Made by a program: the position numbers and the translations under genes. From contig NC_059079.1 in the NCBI RefSeq assembly GCF_020497125.1, positions 9,691,553-9,755,552 on the forward strand: a stretch of 64,000 nt of DNA. Direction: 5' to 3'. A model generated the notes under the pieces. That model worked only from the letters and a program-made list of their open reading frames with translations. It had not been told where the DNA came from and searched no databases. This DNA is from Mauremys mutica. Its lineage: Eukaryota > Chordata > Testudines > Geoemydidae. The stretch's first letter is position 1, and each line of letters begins with the position of its first letter. This document shows, piece by piece, positions 35,265 through 46,496 of the stretch.

Positions 35265-35815
35265 ATGATGACCCAGCATATGTTGTTTAACACCACTTTC
35301 ACTGCAAATTTGACAACACACAAAGATGGTTGCAATATCAGATTTCTAAAGACAGCTACAGCACTCAACACAAAGTTTAAGAATCTGAAGTGCCTTCCAA
35401 AAGCTGAGAGGGACAAGGTGTGGAGCATGCTTTCAGAAGTCTTAAAAGAGCAACACTCTGATGCAGAAACTACAGAACCCGAACCACCAAAAAAGAAAAT
35501 CAACCTTCTGTTGGTGGCATCTGACTCAGATGATGAAAATGAACATGCGTTGGTCCACACTGCTTTGGATCATTATTGAGCTGGACCAGTCATCAGCATG
35601 GACGCATGTCCTCTGGAATGGTGGTTGAAGCATGAAAGGACATATGGATCTTTAGCGCGTCTGGAACGTAAATATCTTGCGACACTGGCTACAACAGTGC
35701 CATGTGAACGCTTATTCTCACTTTCAGGTGACATTGTAAACAAGAAATGGGCAGCAATATTCCTGCAAATGTAAAAAAACTTGTTTGAGGGATTGGCTGA
35801 ACAAGAAGTAGGACT
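35265..35815 (+). pseudogene. hAT transposase C-terminal third, broken
   Basis: The open part 35265-35579 (104 codons) reads 'FKNLKCLPKAERDKVWSML', an acidic/PKKK segment and 'ASDSDDENEHALVHTALD', ending at a TGA at 35577-35579. The same frame continues past the stop with 'SMDACPLEWW' and 'PCERLFSLSGDIVNKK', the hAT dimerisation box, until a small frameshift near 35760. The TGA sits where a CGA arginine codon would fit, consistent with CpG decay. BED-zinc-finger and catalytic parts are absent. Confidence 0.85.
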
Positions 35816-36474
35816 GAGTTTTACATTGTTTCATTTTTGAATGCAGTTATTTTTTGTATATAATTCTACATTTGTAAATTCAACTTTAATGATAAAGAGA
35901 TTGCACTACAGTATTTGTATTAGGTGAATTGAAAAATACTATTTCTTTTGGTTTTTACAGGGCAAATATTTGTAATAAAAAATAAATATAAAATGAGCAC
36001 TATACACTTTGTATTCTGTGTTGTAATTGAAATCAATATATTTCAAAATGTAGAAAACATCTAAAAATATTTAAATAAATGATATTCTATTATTGTTTAA
36101 CAGCACCATTAATCGCATGATTGATCACACTTAATTTTTTTAGTCATGCGATTAATCATGATTAATTTTTTTAATCACTTGACAGCCCTAATTTTATTAT
36201 ACATAATTAGCTATATTTAAATTATTTTGAAAAGTTTAGTCATTGTTCTGGGAAGTTGCGTTAATATTTGGATTTTGTCTCTTCTATTTTTGGCCATATT
36301 CATCAATTTTTTCCCAAACCCAGTGATAGACTGGTATTATTCTCTATGGTACAGTTTACTTTCCAAAACAGGTCCCTCTGCAGCACCATTGCGTACGTAC
36401 ACACACACACACCCCTACCTACCTTGTTGGAGTCAAGAAATTCAAGATGTGGGCTGCAGGGATTTCCAAAGGAA

Positions 36475-36605
36475 TCATAGACTATCAAGGTTGGAAGGAA
36501 CCTCAGGAGGTCATCTAGTCCAATCCCGTGCTCAAAGCAGGACCAATCCCCAGACAGATTTTTACCCCAGTTCCCTAAATGTCCCCCTCAGGGATTGAAC
36601 TCACA
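36475..36605 (-). repeat. CR1-like 3' end / SINE tail fragment
   Basis: 'aatcatagactatcaaggtt', 'ggaaggaacctcaggaggtc' and 'atctagtccaatccc' are the classic CR1 3' region, followed by 'gggattgaactcacaa', part of the tRNA-like head of the SINE family in the next entry. Partial copy. Confidence 0.75.
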
Positions 36606-36654
36606 ATAACCCTGGGTTTAGCAGACCAATAAAGGTAATAATTGGAGATATACC

Positions 36655-36828
36655 AATTTCCTAGAACTGGAAGGGACCTTGAAAGGTCATCGAGTCGAGT
36701 CCAGCCCCCTGCCTTCACTAGCAGGACCAATTTTTGCCCCAGATCCCTAAGTGGCCCCCTCAAGGATTGAACTCACAACCCCAGGTTTAGCAGGCCAATG
36801 CTCAAACCACTGAGCTATCCCTCCCCCA
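36655..36828 (-). repeat. tRNA-headed SINE with CR1-like tail (turtle Pol III SINE)
   Basis: In the minus sense it begins GGGGGAGGGATAGCTCAGTG (A box TAGCTCAGTGG), has a B-box-like GAGTTCAATCC about 45 bases on, and ends in the CR1-like 'gacctttcaaggtcccttcc' tail. This is the layout of the tortoise tRNA-Lys-derived SINE that borrows CR1 3' sequence. It is a key reason for suggesting a cryptodiran turtle. Confidence 0.8.
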
Positions 36829-37823
36829 ATGCTCAAACCAAGATCTGCTTTATGAATACCTAATAGAACTGGTAACTTTAACAGGCATATACGAAAGAAT
36901 GTCATGCTGTGCACAAGTCATTTGACAGTGAAACTCATGGGATGCACATTCTAGAAGTTTTCCTGAGAATGAGGTGTCAAGTCAGTTGCGGAAACTGGTA
37001 AAGGCTTTGCTTGGGAAACAAAAGTCCCAGGCTCACCTGGTGAATGGACTGAAAGACTGAGAACTTAGGCTCAGTTGTCCTTCCAAGGAGTGAAGAGCAC
37101 TGCAGGCTATCCAGGCTACAAAGGGATAGTATCTCCAATTTTCAATACAGTGACAGGGTAAGAGAATCATAAATCACATGCTCTCCCCCCTGCCCCCGAT
37201 TTTCTGCTTGGCTTGTACTGAGCATGCTTACACGGACTGAGCATGCTCAGTAAGACTGTTGAAGCCTGCTGCCCCCACTCTACCCCCCAACCCCCCCACT
37301 ATCAGCATGTTGTCTCTGCAGCTCACTATGGCCCCTTTGCAGCAGAGCTGTTATCATCAGCTACACCAAGAATCATCTTCAGGTTTTATATCAGAGGGAT
37401 TAGGAGGATAAATTCAGGATTAGATTAGCACTCGTTTACCTGATTAAGGGCTGCAAAATGAGTGACAGGATGCTACCGTACAGAGCAGCTGTCCCATCAT
37501 ATTCACTCACTTCCTTCCACTGAACCCAATATACAGGAGTTTCAATAGTACTAAAGAAAGGGGAGTGGATGATTCTGCTGAAGAACCACTCCCCCCTCTG
37601 CATTTTCTCCGCAGTAGGGTTCTGCTTTGGATGGCCTCATCTATCCACAAAGACAGTACATGCACCATTTATGTAGTGTGATCAGAAAAAAGCTTTTGGC
37701 AGATAAACTCAAAATTTACTGTTTTTGAAAATTAAAGTGCTCCGAACTGTAAAATGCCAAATTTACTTTCATCACACCAAGTGTCACAGAACATTGAACA
37801 ATTCATATGTTGCTTAATGATTT
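36829..37823. other. Intron-like DNA, nothing recognised
   Basis: Contains a local 'gactgagcatgctcag' palindrome near 37238 and a C-rich run near 37285. No gene. Confidence 0.6.
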
Positions 37824-38082
37824 AGGCCTCATCTACGGAAAGTTTTACTGGTATAGCTATACCGTCAAAACCCTCCAATGCAGACAAAGCTAATACCAGA
37901 AAAGAGTGCTTTTGCAGAGATACCTGAGAGAAATAAACTAAATTAAACCAGAAAAAGCACTTTTATGCCAGTACAACTTGCATCTACGCTAGGGATTTTG
38001 CCAGTGTAGAAAATGTCACAAAACCCCACCCCTCTAAACAACACTGCTATGTCAGCTCAAGTTTCTAGTGTAAACCTGGCCT
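37824..38082. mobile_element. MITE with 'aggcc..tctac' ends
   Basis: The left end 'aggcctcatctac' and right end 'gtgtaaacctggcct' are inverted repeats. Related in end sequence to the element at 59250-59522. The duplication cannot be fixed because of TTA/TAA ambiguity; superfamily uncertain. Confidence 0.65.
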
Positions 38083-40954
38083 TAGACTTCTTACCCTACA
38101 GTTTTGGGGAACTGAATGTCTGAGATTTACCTGTACATTTACTTCTTCTGAATTACAATATGTGGCAATTCAACACATGGTGGGTCTACTCACTCAGAAA
38201 TTTTGCAGCAATTAGAGCTTTTTTCCAGCAGATGGCACTAGGACCTACCTACCAACTATTACGTAGCATGGACAATCAAATATTTCTAAAAAGACTACAA
38301 GAACAGGTTAATAATCTGAATACTAACGATTGGGTAATATAGGCCCAAAATGCTTTCCACTGAACTATATGAACTTCCTACTCTGAATAATGATTCAAAA
38401 TCCATGGAACTGCCAAATTTACTGTTTTTGAGAAAAGAAATGCATGGATAAGAAGCAAAATTTTTCTCTCTGTCTCAAAAGAATGTCTGCAGTTGCATTA
38501 ATGTGGGATGTAACTAGCAGTGAATTCAGGAAGATTAAGAGAAGGAATATATCCTTGTGTTTCTTCCTCCCCACCCTTACAACTCTCTTTCACTCTCGTG
38601 CGTGCACACACATGCACACACCTCTTATGCTGCCTCCCCATCCCTCCTCCCCCCTTCCCCATGACTCTGCTTAACAAATGCTACAACCAGCAAACCTAAT
38701 ATTTTCAGTTATAATGTTTGGTAAACTGATGGATCAACTCCATATAATTGATTTCCGTATTTCCTTGATTCCATGCTGACCTTGCAGGAGTTCCCACTGA
38801 TATTGTAGATTGTGCTTTGAGGTCTGGCAAAGAATTCTTCTTTTGCTAATAGTTCTACTAGGATTTATGAAATATAATAAATGCCTATCCCATACTCTGT
38901 GCACCCTTTCATAATTTATTGTCACAGTAAATTGTAACAGATTTCTCAGCCTGCTTCAGCAAGTAATTGTATACCAATCATACATATTAAATTCCCTCCA
39001 CGGGGGAGCTACGTGATTGAATTGTACAGAAGGACGCATTACTCCCTGACCCTTGTAGAATGAAGAATTCAGAAATGCATTTAGGCACCTTGTTCTTGTG
39101 AACTGCACATTATCCATCCACTGTTGGCTGTGCCCCCTTCAGACACTCCTGGCCAAAGTTATGGAGGACCAACAATGCTATTTTGATAGATAAAAAGTCT
39201 AGGGACACGTAGTGTACTAGCTTCATTAAATCATGTAACACTACATATGGATTACAGGGTGGATCTTTCACCTCCAATAGATGACACATTGTAGCTTCTT
39301 TTAAAGAAGCTAGCAATATAAAAGAGGACTGGACAGAGGCTCTCGCAACATCCAAGTACTGGAATTCAAGGCTATTGTTAATTCTATCTTGCAATAGGTT
39401 GGCCTCAGGTCTGCTGACAGGCTCTTGAAGGACTTGTAACACACAGCAGACTGGAGGGTTCCAGTGTCTCAAACAGCATTCTGTATGCTAATGAAATATC
39501 TGGGCATGTTCCTGAGTATTCTATTTATTTTATTTTTCTTCAGTGCTGTTAATAGATTAATTTCTTGTCTGGAATATTCTTGACTTTCCAATATTTCCTT
39601 TGCAGCATTAACACTGCTAACTTTCCTCAGAATAGTTCCACAAGGTGATTCATTCCCCGTTGAAACAGGTTTGGTCTGGTTGGCAAATTTCCAGGCCTAA
39701 AATTGGCACCAGGACCATTTTGTAGAACAATGGCCTTCTTGGCCAGTATGGAAAGGCTGAGGGGGTAAGATGGAGTTGGGAATGCAAATTATTAGTTACA
39801 TAGCCAGGTCTGGTAGAATACTTCCATTACTACAGCTCTGTCATTTTCGTTCTGAAATGTCTTTTTCTCTACCTTGTTTGCTAAGCACTGATATGAACCG
39901 GTCTATATTTGATATAGGGGCAGGTCCATAGATATGACATATATGTCTAACTACTACACTGACAGGCTCACTGGAAATACAGGCAGATTAGATGGCTCTG
40001 ATTATATAATCAGAACAAACATACAGTGAAAGAGACAAGTAGGAACATATCTATAGATTTGGAGGGAGCATTTCTAGTACCCTATTTACATTACTATTTT
40101 CATGACAGGCAACGCCCCCATCACTAGTATGGATAAATGTGGGCCCCATTTTAAAGTATTTAAGAATATTACATCTAGATCAGTATTATTTTAAGTTGAT
40201 TTTGTTGCTTTCATGTGATATAGGAAATGTGCAAACAAAATTAGGTTTTTAAGTATAATATAATTATAATATTATATAATTTCCTATTCCAACAAAATAA
40301 ATGGGTGATAAAAAATACAAATGAATAAAATGAAGCTTTACTACAAATCTGTACAATTGCTATCTGGTCAGATCTTGGAGACGGGAATGAAAGAGAAGCA
40401 GGATTAGGACACAGCATGGATGAGCGGGCCAAGGGAAAGGGAGGAATTGAAGAGGATTCCCAGGTTATGAACTTGAGTGGCGGAGAGGATGATGGTACAC
40501 TCATTAAGAGGACACTACCAAGTAATGTTTCATTATATTTGTTTTAATATTTTTAGATATGCTACAAAAATATTTTAAAATAATATTCCCTCAATAGTGT
40601 CATTTTCTATCTGTCAGATATTGGTTTTGGCCTGTGTTTTAAGCAGAACTGAGACTAACATGGCTATAGTTTAACAACTATTTCCGGGTCTTTGCCACGT
40701 CAAAACATTTGTTCTGACCAGTTGATATTACTATCCAAAAAGAGGTGCATGTTTTCTCCCGTCAGTTTATAACCATGAAGCAGGGTAAAATTTTGGGGCT
40801 AAAACCTTTAACTGTCAATGTATAAAACAAGCCTGGTAGAAGATGCTTAACTAAGGAGCACTGAAATAAACATAATTACTGCAAAGAGAAGGCAAATAGC
40901 ACAAGCAGCCTAGATTAATAATATTAGGATTTATTTAGTTCACTCGTAATAATA
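38083..40954. other. Intron-like DNA with one unexplained open frame
   Basis: Mostly AT-rich. The minus-strand frame 39472-39110 (120 codons) is longer than its AT-rich surroundings would suggest. It ends '...LLVLHNFGQECLKG...' which vaguely recalls the V-L-H-N box of Harbinger-type nucleases, but no other conserved box is seen. It could be a transposase remnant or chance; I leave it unassigned. Confidence 0.45.
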
Positions 40955-41787
40955 CAGGAACTCCTCACTTGAAGTCGTCCGGGTTAACGTTGTTTCGTTG
41001 TTAGTTGCTGATCAATTAGGGAACATGCTTGTTTAAAGTTGTGAAATGCTCCCTTCTAACGTCTTTTGTCTACTGCTTCCCGGAAGAGCAGCCCGTTGCA
41101 GCTAGCTGGTGGGGGCTTGGAACCAGGGTGGACCGGCAGCCCCCTATCAGCTCCCCGCTCCCTTAAGTTCCCTGTGCAGCAGCTGCCTGCAGTTCAGCTG
41201 TGTCCCTCTCCCCACTGCCATGTGCTGCTCCTGCCCTCTGCTCCCCGAGACTCCTGCTTCCTGTGGGGGGGGAGGGAAAGAAGAGGGGCTAATGTCAGGG
41301 TGTCCCCCAGCTCCCTGCTTCTGCACCCCACTTACCCCATCTTCCATAGAGAGGGGGGACAGACCAGGACTCAGGATGAGGGAGCTTGCAGCAGCTGCCT
41401 CTCAGCAAGCTGATCTAATTAACAAGGCAGTGTACTTAAGAGAAATGCACATATCTCCCTCCATTCCTGCTGCCTTGTGTAGAGAGAGAGTTAACCCTTG
41501 AGGGCTCAGCCACTTGCTAGTTCATCATTTAGCAGTAAGGGAAATATCCCACCCTCTGACTCCTCCACCTCAACCAAGCTTCACAATCATCATCGCTGTG
41601 TACCAGTATTAAATTGTGTATTTAAAAATTATATATATATGTCTTTTGTCTGGTGAAAAAAATTCCCTGGAACCTAACCCCCTCATTTACATTAATTCTT
41701 ATGGGAAAATTGGATTCGCTTAACATCGTTTTGCTTAAAGTTGCATTTTTCAGGAACATAACTACAATGTTAAGTGAGGCGTTACTG
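40955..41787. mobile_element. Tigger/pogo-type MITE, 833 bp
   Basis: The ends CAGGAACTCCTCACTT and AAGTGAGGCGTTACTG are imperfect inverted repeats flanked by TA (40953-40954, 41788-41789). Inner arms 'gttaacgttgtttcg' and 'cttaacatcgttttgc' extend the symmetry. The core has G/C-rich 'ggtgggggcttggaaccagg'. Highly similar to 43105-43887. The 115- and 130-codon frames inside are incidental. Confidence 0.9.
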
Positions 41788-42961
41788 TACAATTTTTTCC
41801 TAGTCATTGAGCCTGCATTGTTAGATTCCCTATAACAATGTGAAATCTTTTAAAACGACTCCATGAGCAAATAAACATCTGTAAACAGGCAAGTCTACAA
41901 AGATCTCACTGGCACAATTCCACAGGATGCCTGTTAAAAAGGCCAGTTCTTTTATATCAGGGGCTCTTTGATTTCGATATACACATAAGAATACCTTAAA
42001 ACACACAAGACCCACAAACTGATATTTTGGTACCAGCCCTTTAGCAGCCTGACTTTTTCTAAGGTACAAATGTTATTGTCCATTCAATGCATTTAGATAA
42101 ATGTAATAACCCCTGAAGCAAAAAGGACCAGTTGTCCTCTACAAGCAAACCAACAAAAGCAAATTCCATCTCCATTATCTTTGGCAGGTTATGCAAGGCA
42201 AAGAATCAAGTCAGCTTATTCCTGTAGCTTGCGTTATACTTGGTTGGCATTCCCCTTACTTCCCAAGTCTTCACAAAGTATTTCCAAGTACTAGGCGTGA
42301 AGTCACACCCACAGTTTTTATAGAAAGCCAACATTTGTCCCCATCTTCTTTTCAAAATTCAACCAAAGACTGTAACTGAGCTACTCTGAAATGCCTTCCA
42401 TGCCATCTGCTGTATTTCAATTTGTTGTTTCTTCACAATGAACACACTTCATGAAAAGCTGTAAGGCGAACAGAATGACTAACAAAGCAAAATTAACATT
42501 TCAAAAAAAAAAAAAGAAACCCACCCCACACAAATATTTTCATATAGATTCCCTCCTTCATCCTCACCAATAGGAAAGCGCACTGGAGTAACTTACAAAT
42601 AGCACTCTAGGTATAGTTTTCTGGTTTTCCCCCAACTATATTGTGGGTTTCAAACATAAACTTTAGCCAGATTCTTCGGTAGTTTCTATGACATAAGCAA
42701 TGCATTTAAAACATCCAGTCAATTAGAGCTACCTTTATAAACCTAAAACCAAACACATGGTTCTTAAATACTCACTGTGAATTTTATATTACCATTGGCA
42801 GTGGAATTATCCATGCACCGCAACACTCTTCAGAAGACAAGAAAATAACTTTTTCCCTCTTTTTCCTGTGAGCACACATACTGAGAGCCATAAGGAAACA
42901 GTAGAATTATTTAAAAAATAGAGATTAATCCTGTACCAAATTCTACAGCTAGTTAATACAT
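41788..42961. other. Intron-like DNA, nothing recognised
   Basis: AT-rich spacer between transposons. No gene or splice-flanked exon seen. Confidence 0.6.
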
Positions 42962-42962
42962 G

Positions 42963-43089
42963 TCTAGGGTGACCAGACAGCAAGTGTGAAAAATTGGGAT
43001 GAGGGTGGGGGGGATAATAGGAGCCTATATAAGAAAAAGCCCCATATATCAGGACTGTACCTATAAAATCGGGACTCTAGTCACCCTAT
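42963..43089. mobile_element. Small MITE with AGGGTGAC ends, about 127 bp
   Basis: Left 'ctagggtgaccagaca' and right 'actctagtcaccctat' form inverted ends; the middle has 'taataggagcctatataaga' and 'aaaatcgggact'. A family common in turtle sequence as I recall it. The target duplication is unclear. Confidence 0.75.
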
Positions 43090-43104
43090 CTATACATGTC
43101 ACTA

Positions 43105-43887
43105 CAGTAACTCCTCACTTAAAGTCGTCCCGGTTAACATTGTTTCGGGGTTACCTTGCTGATCAATTAGAGAACATGCTCCTTTAAAGTTGTGAAATGC
43201 TCCCTTATAACATTGTTTGGCAGCTGCCTGCTTTGTCCACTGCTTGCAGAAAGAGCAGCCCATTGCAGCTGGCTGGTGGGGGCTTGGAACCAGGGTGGAC
43301 CGGCAGCCCCCCTATCAGTTCCCCACTCCTCTAAGTCACCTGTGCTGCACCCACCCAGCAGGCTATCAATTGCTGGCAGTTCAGCTGTTCCTCCCCCCAC
43401 TGCCATGTGCTGCTCATGCCCTCTGCCTTAGAGCTGGTCCTGGGAGCCTCCTGCATGCTGTGCAGGGGGGAGAGGGAGAGGGGAGAGAAAAATAGGAAGG
43501 CTAATGTCAGGGTGTCCCCCTCCCCCCTTCTCCTGCCCCCCACTTACCCCATCTCCATAGAGCGGGGGGGGGGGGCACGACAGGGCTCAGGACAGAGGGA
43601 GCTTGCTACCAGCAGCTGCTGTGTCAGCTTGCTGATCTACTTAAAAAGGTAATGTACTTAGAGTGGCGTCAGAGTACTTAACCAAGCTTCACAATCATTA
43701 TTGCTGTGTATAGTATTAAATATAATATAGTCTTTGTCTGGTGAAAAACATTTCCCTGGAACATAGCCCGCCCGCCCCCAACACACACACATTAATTCTT
43801 ATGGGGAAATTGGATTTGCTTAATATCGTTTTGCTTAAAGTCACATTTTTCAGGAACAGAACTACAACGTTAAGTGAGGAGTTACTG
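43105..43887. mobile_element. Tigger/pogo-type MITE, 783 bp
   Basis: The ends CAGTAACTCCTCACTT and AAGTGAGGAGTTACTG are perfect 16-bp inverted repeats between TA duplications (43103-43104, 43888-43889). A sister of 40955-41787 with the same GC-rich core, inserted 1.3 kb away in the same orientation. A run of 10 G lies near 43565. Confidence 0.92.
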
Positions 43888-44977
43888 TATTTGGAAGTAA
43901 AACATGCAATATCCAGCTAAACTCCACCCTCAGCAATCCACTCATTGAGTTTCAAAAATGGATGCATTTTACAGAATTTGTATAGTTCTGTATCAAAGGA
44001 AGTATTTGAACATACTTGTCTGAACGCAGAGAGGAAGCAGTTGACCCATCTTCACCCAAGACTGAACTCCACTTGCTGGGACTCCCTTTAAGGCCAGTAC
44101 CAGGCCTTTTATCAGCCCAGCAACTATGGTCCTTTTATACATAAGAGTAGGGAAAGGACAGGAGAAAAACAGAAAAACCTATTCACAACCCATTCTTACA
44201 GAAGGAGAAGTGAATAGAAGCCTGTTTTTATGTACCATGCAGAATGAACCCCTGAAGAGGGGTACCACAGCTTTTTAAGCTAATGCCTCTCCACTTCCTG
44301 GGTAAGGGAAGAAAAGGTGCTCTTATGCCACCATACAGTGATCCACTTTCTGGAATCCTAAAAAATTAAACCAGGCAGCAGTACGGAAAAAAAACAAAAA
44401 ACAGAGCTACATAGTGCAAAAGTGGTGCCTGAAAAATAAATCTGTGCATTCAACCACCACATTTCCCCAGGCATTTTTATTTTTCCTCTCCTGAATTACT
44501 TCACATAAATTTTAACATTAAAGTCAAGAAGTATAGAAAGGGGAGGGCTACCCTGTGACAAGATACTTTACTTTTAGCTTACAGTCACTTCATTGTATAG
44601 TATGCCAGTTCTAAATAAAGATCAAAAGTACAGTCATGCTGACAAGTTATGGCATGAGATAACTCAGAAAAGTACATAGGGTATTAAGAAGTATCGCACA
44701 GTAATTCCCCTTTTACTAAATGGTGCGACAATATGACATACAATCTATGACAATAACGTCTAAATTACCTTAACCTGGATCAATACAGTATCTTGTCAAA
44801 CAAACACACGCTCAAAACCATTAAAATAATACTAAGAGTCTGGCTTCAAATCATGAAAGTAGGAAATTCAGAGTTGAATGCTGAAATCCAATCCTCAACC
44901 TGTTCCAGTCTCCCCAAACAGTGGGTGATTATACATACTGTACCACATGGGCTGGGCTGTAATCCAGGGTATGGTGG
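43888..44977. other. Intron-like DNA, nothing recognised
   Basis: AT-rich, no recognisable gene or element ends. Confidence 0.6.
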
Positions 44978-45345
44978 CCAAGTGTCCGGTTTTCGACTAG
45001 AACACCCAGTTGAAAATGGACCTGGGTAGCTCCAGTCAGGCCGTTAAAACTCAGGTTGGTGGCGTAGAGGGGCTAAGGCAGGCTCCCTGCCTGCCCTGGC
45101 TCCACGCGGCTCCCGGAAGCAGCCAATATGTCCCTGCGGCCCCTACATGGGGATGGGGGCCAGGGAGGCTCTGTGCGCTGCTCCAGCCCCAAGAGTCAGC
45201 TCCACAGTTCCCATTGTCTGAAAATCGCAGACAATGGGAGCTGCAGGGGTGGCACCCGTGGAGCCTCCCTGGCCTCCCCTCCACCCAGGGGCCGCAGGGA
45301 TGTGCCAGCCGTTTCCAGGACCCACCTGAGGTAAACCCTAACCCA
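44978..45345. repeat. GC-rich fold-back repeat
   Basis: Arms of about 56 bp (45114-45170 and 45262-45319) are inverted copies around 'tccctgcggcccct' and 'ccagggaggct'. Inside, a perfect 12-bp stem 'tcccattgtctg' (45209-45220) pairs with 45228-45239 across a 7-base loop. The leader has 'agtgtccggttttcgac'. A turtle-type repeat by recollection, not encoding protein despite a 125-codon frame. Confidence 0.7.
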
Positions 45346-46496
45346 GAGGCATTCAAGGGCAGATTAAGGATGGATGTTAGTGTTTAAAAAATAAATCTAC
45401 AAATTGAAGTGTTCAAAATATGGTATGGTACGACACACACAAAAAAGTCTTTAGATATGGATTTGTGTGAAGTTTTGACCTGATTGACCCACATGAGCTC
45501 TGGGCTCTACAGTTACCAGTCATGGGGCAGTAATCTTACAAAACAGTAAGTTATTTGTAATGTAGCACAGCATCTGCAAAGATGCTACTTTCCACCTTTA
45601 ATAACGTCAACTGAATTCATCCCATCTCCCACCCACATATATCCAGCAAGTTTAAGCAAGTGATTCATCACTAGTCAAATATACATTCATAAAATTAGTG
45701 CCATTTTAAGTTCAAATAGAGTTACAAAGAACTATTAGTTAACTATTTTTAGACATTTAAAAACACTAATTACAAATTAATTTAAGTTTTAAAACAAGTT
45801 TAGGACATTTGGTCCAGACTTGAATGTTGCAGGGCAAAGTAATGCTAAGTGGAAATCTTCATAGCACACGTATGAGCCACTGTAACTATGTATTGGTGAT
45901 GGAAATGTTTTGGGGGGTTTTGTGGAGAGAGGGTAAGGTGGGGAGAGATACACTTAGATATAGTTATACCTCCAAGTACTGCTATAATCTCAGGTGCTGC
46001 TTTTTGGGTATGCTCAGAGCACAAAGAACTCTCTATTACAAGAAACAGATTAGTTTCTCCATCAAAAGAAATCTACATTTATTAGTCCCGCTGCTTGTTT
46101 GATGACTATGCATTTCTTGTTGGCGGACGTACAAGGAAAACAGAAGTAAAGGAGTTCATTTCAGTAGTCACTAAATTCCATCCATTATTTAGACAGGAGA
46201 CACATGCTGCTTACATTATATGTTACATACGTTACTTTATAATGTTGATCCCAGAGTTCTACCTAAGGAAGACTGATCAATCCAGCTGTCTTTCAGGCCA
46301 CACATTAAAACTCCATATGCCACTTAACAGCCAAAACAGGCAATATGTGAGTATGCAAAACACTGTGTTACACCACCTGATTTACCTATTCATATTTCTT
46401 ATGCGTTGATAATCCAGAACTAATTTGTTATTCCATTGTGTCAAAGGCAAGCTTCTTCCAGAATCTCAGGGTTACATTTAAATCAAAACGTTTGTA
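45346..46496. other. Intron-like DNA, nothing recognised
   Basis: AT-rich; frames of 92 and 104 codons overlap here but show no conserved motif. Confidence 0.55.

Larger units (their letters stand above)
34549..36190. mobile_element. Fold-back hAT element, long copy, with central transposase segment
   Basis: The ends TAGGGCTGTC and GACAGCCCTA are flanked by a perfect 8-bp duplication attttatt (34541-34548; 36191-36198). Arms of about 600 bp (34549 to about 35142; about 35590 to 36190) are inverted copies of each other and of the short copy at 369-1386. Each arm carries the transposase C-terminal segment. A central single-copy region (about 35143-35589) holds transposase sequence just upstream of that segment. 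It is larger than the copy at 369-1386 because it retains the centre. The frames are broken, so it is not autonomous. Confidence 0.93.

Noticed and set aside
36720..36828. Genuine tRNA gene
   Set aside because: A- and B-box-like motifs are present, but the sequence is a SINE head joined to a CR1-like tail and cannot form a full tRNA.
41066..41501. 115- and 130-codon frames
   Set aside because: Inside the GC-rich core of a Tigger-type MITE; the sister copy at 43105-43887 does not keep the same long frames.
45010..45387. 125-codon plus-strand frame and 101-codon minus-strand frame
   Set aside because: Both cover the same GC-rich fold-back repeat, so at most composition-driven.
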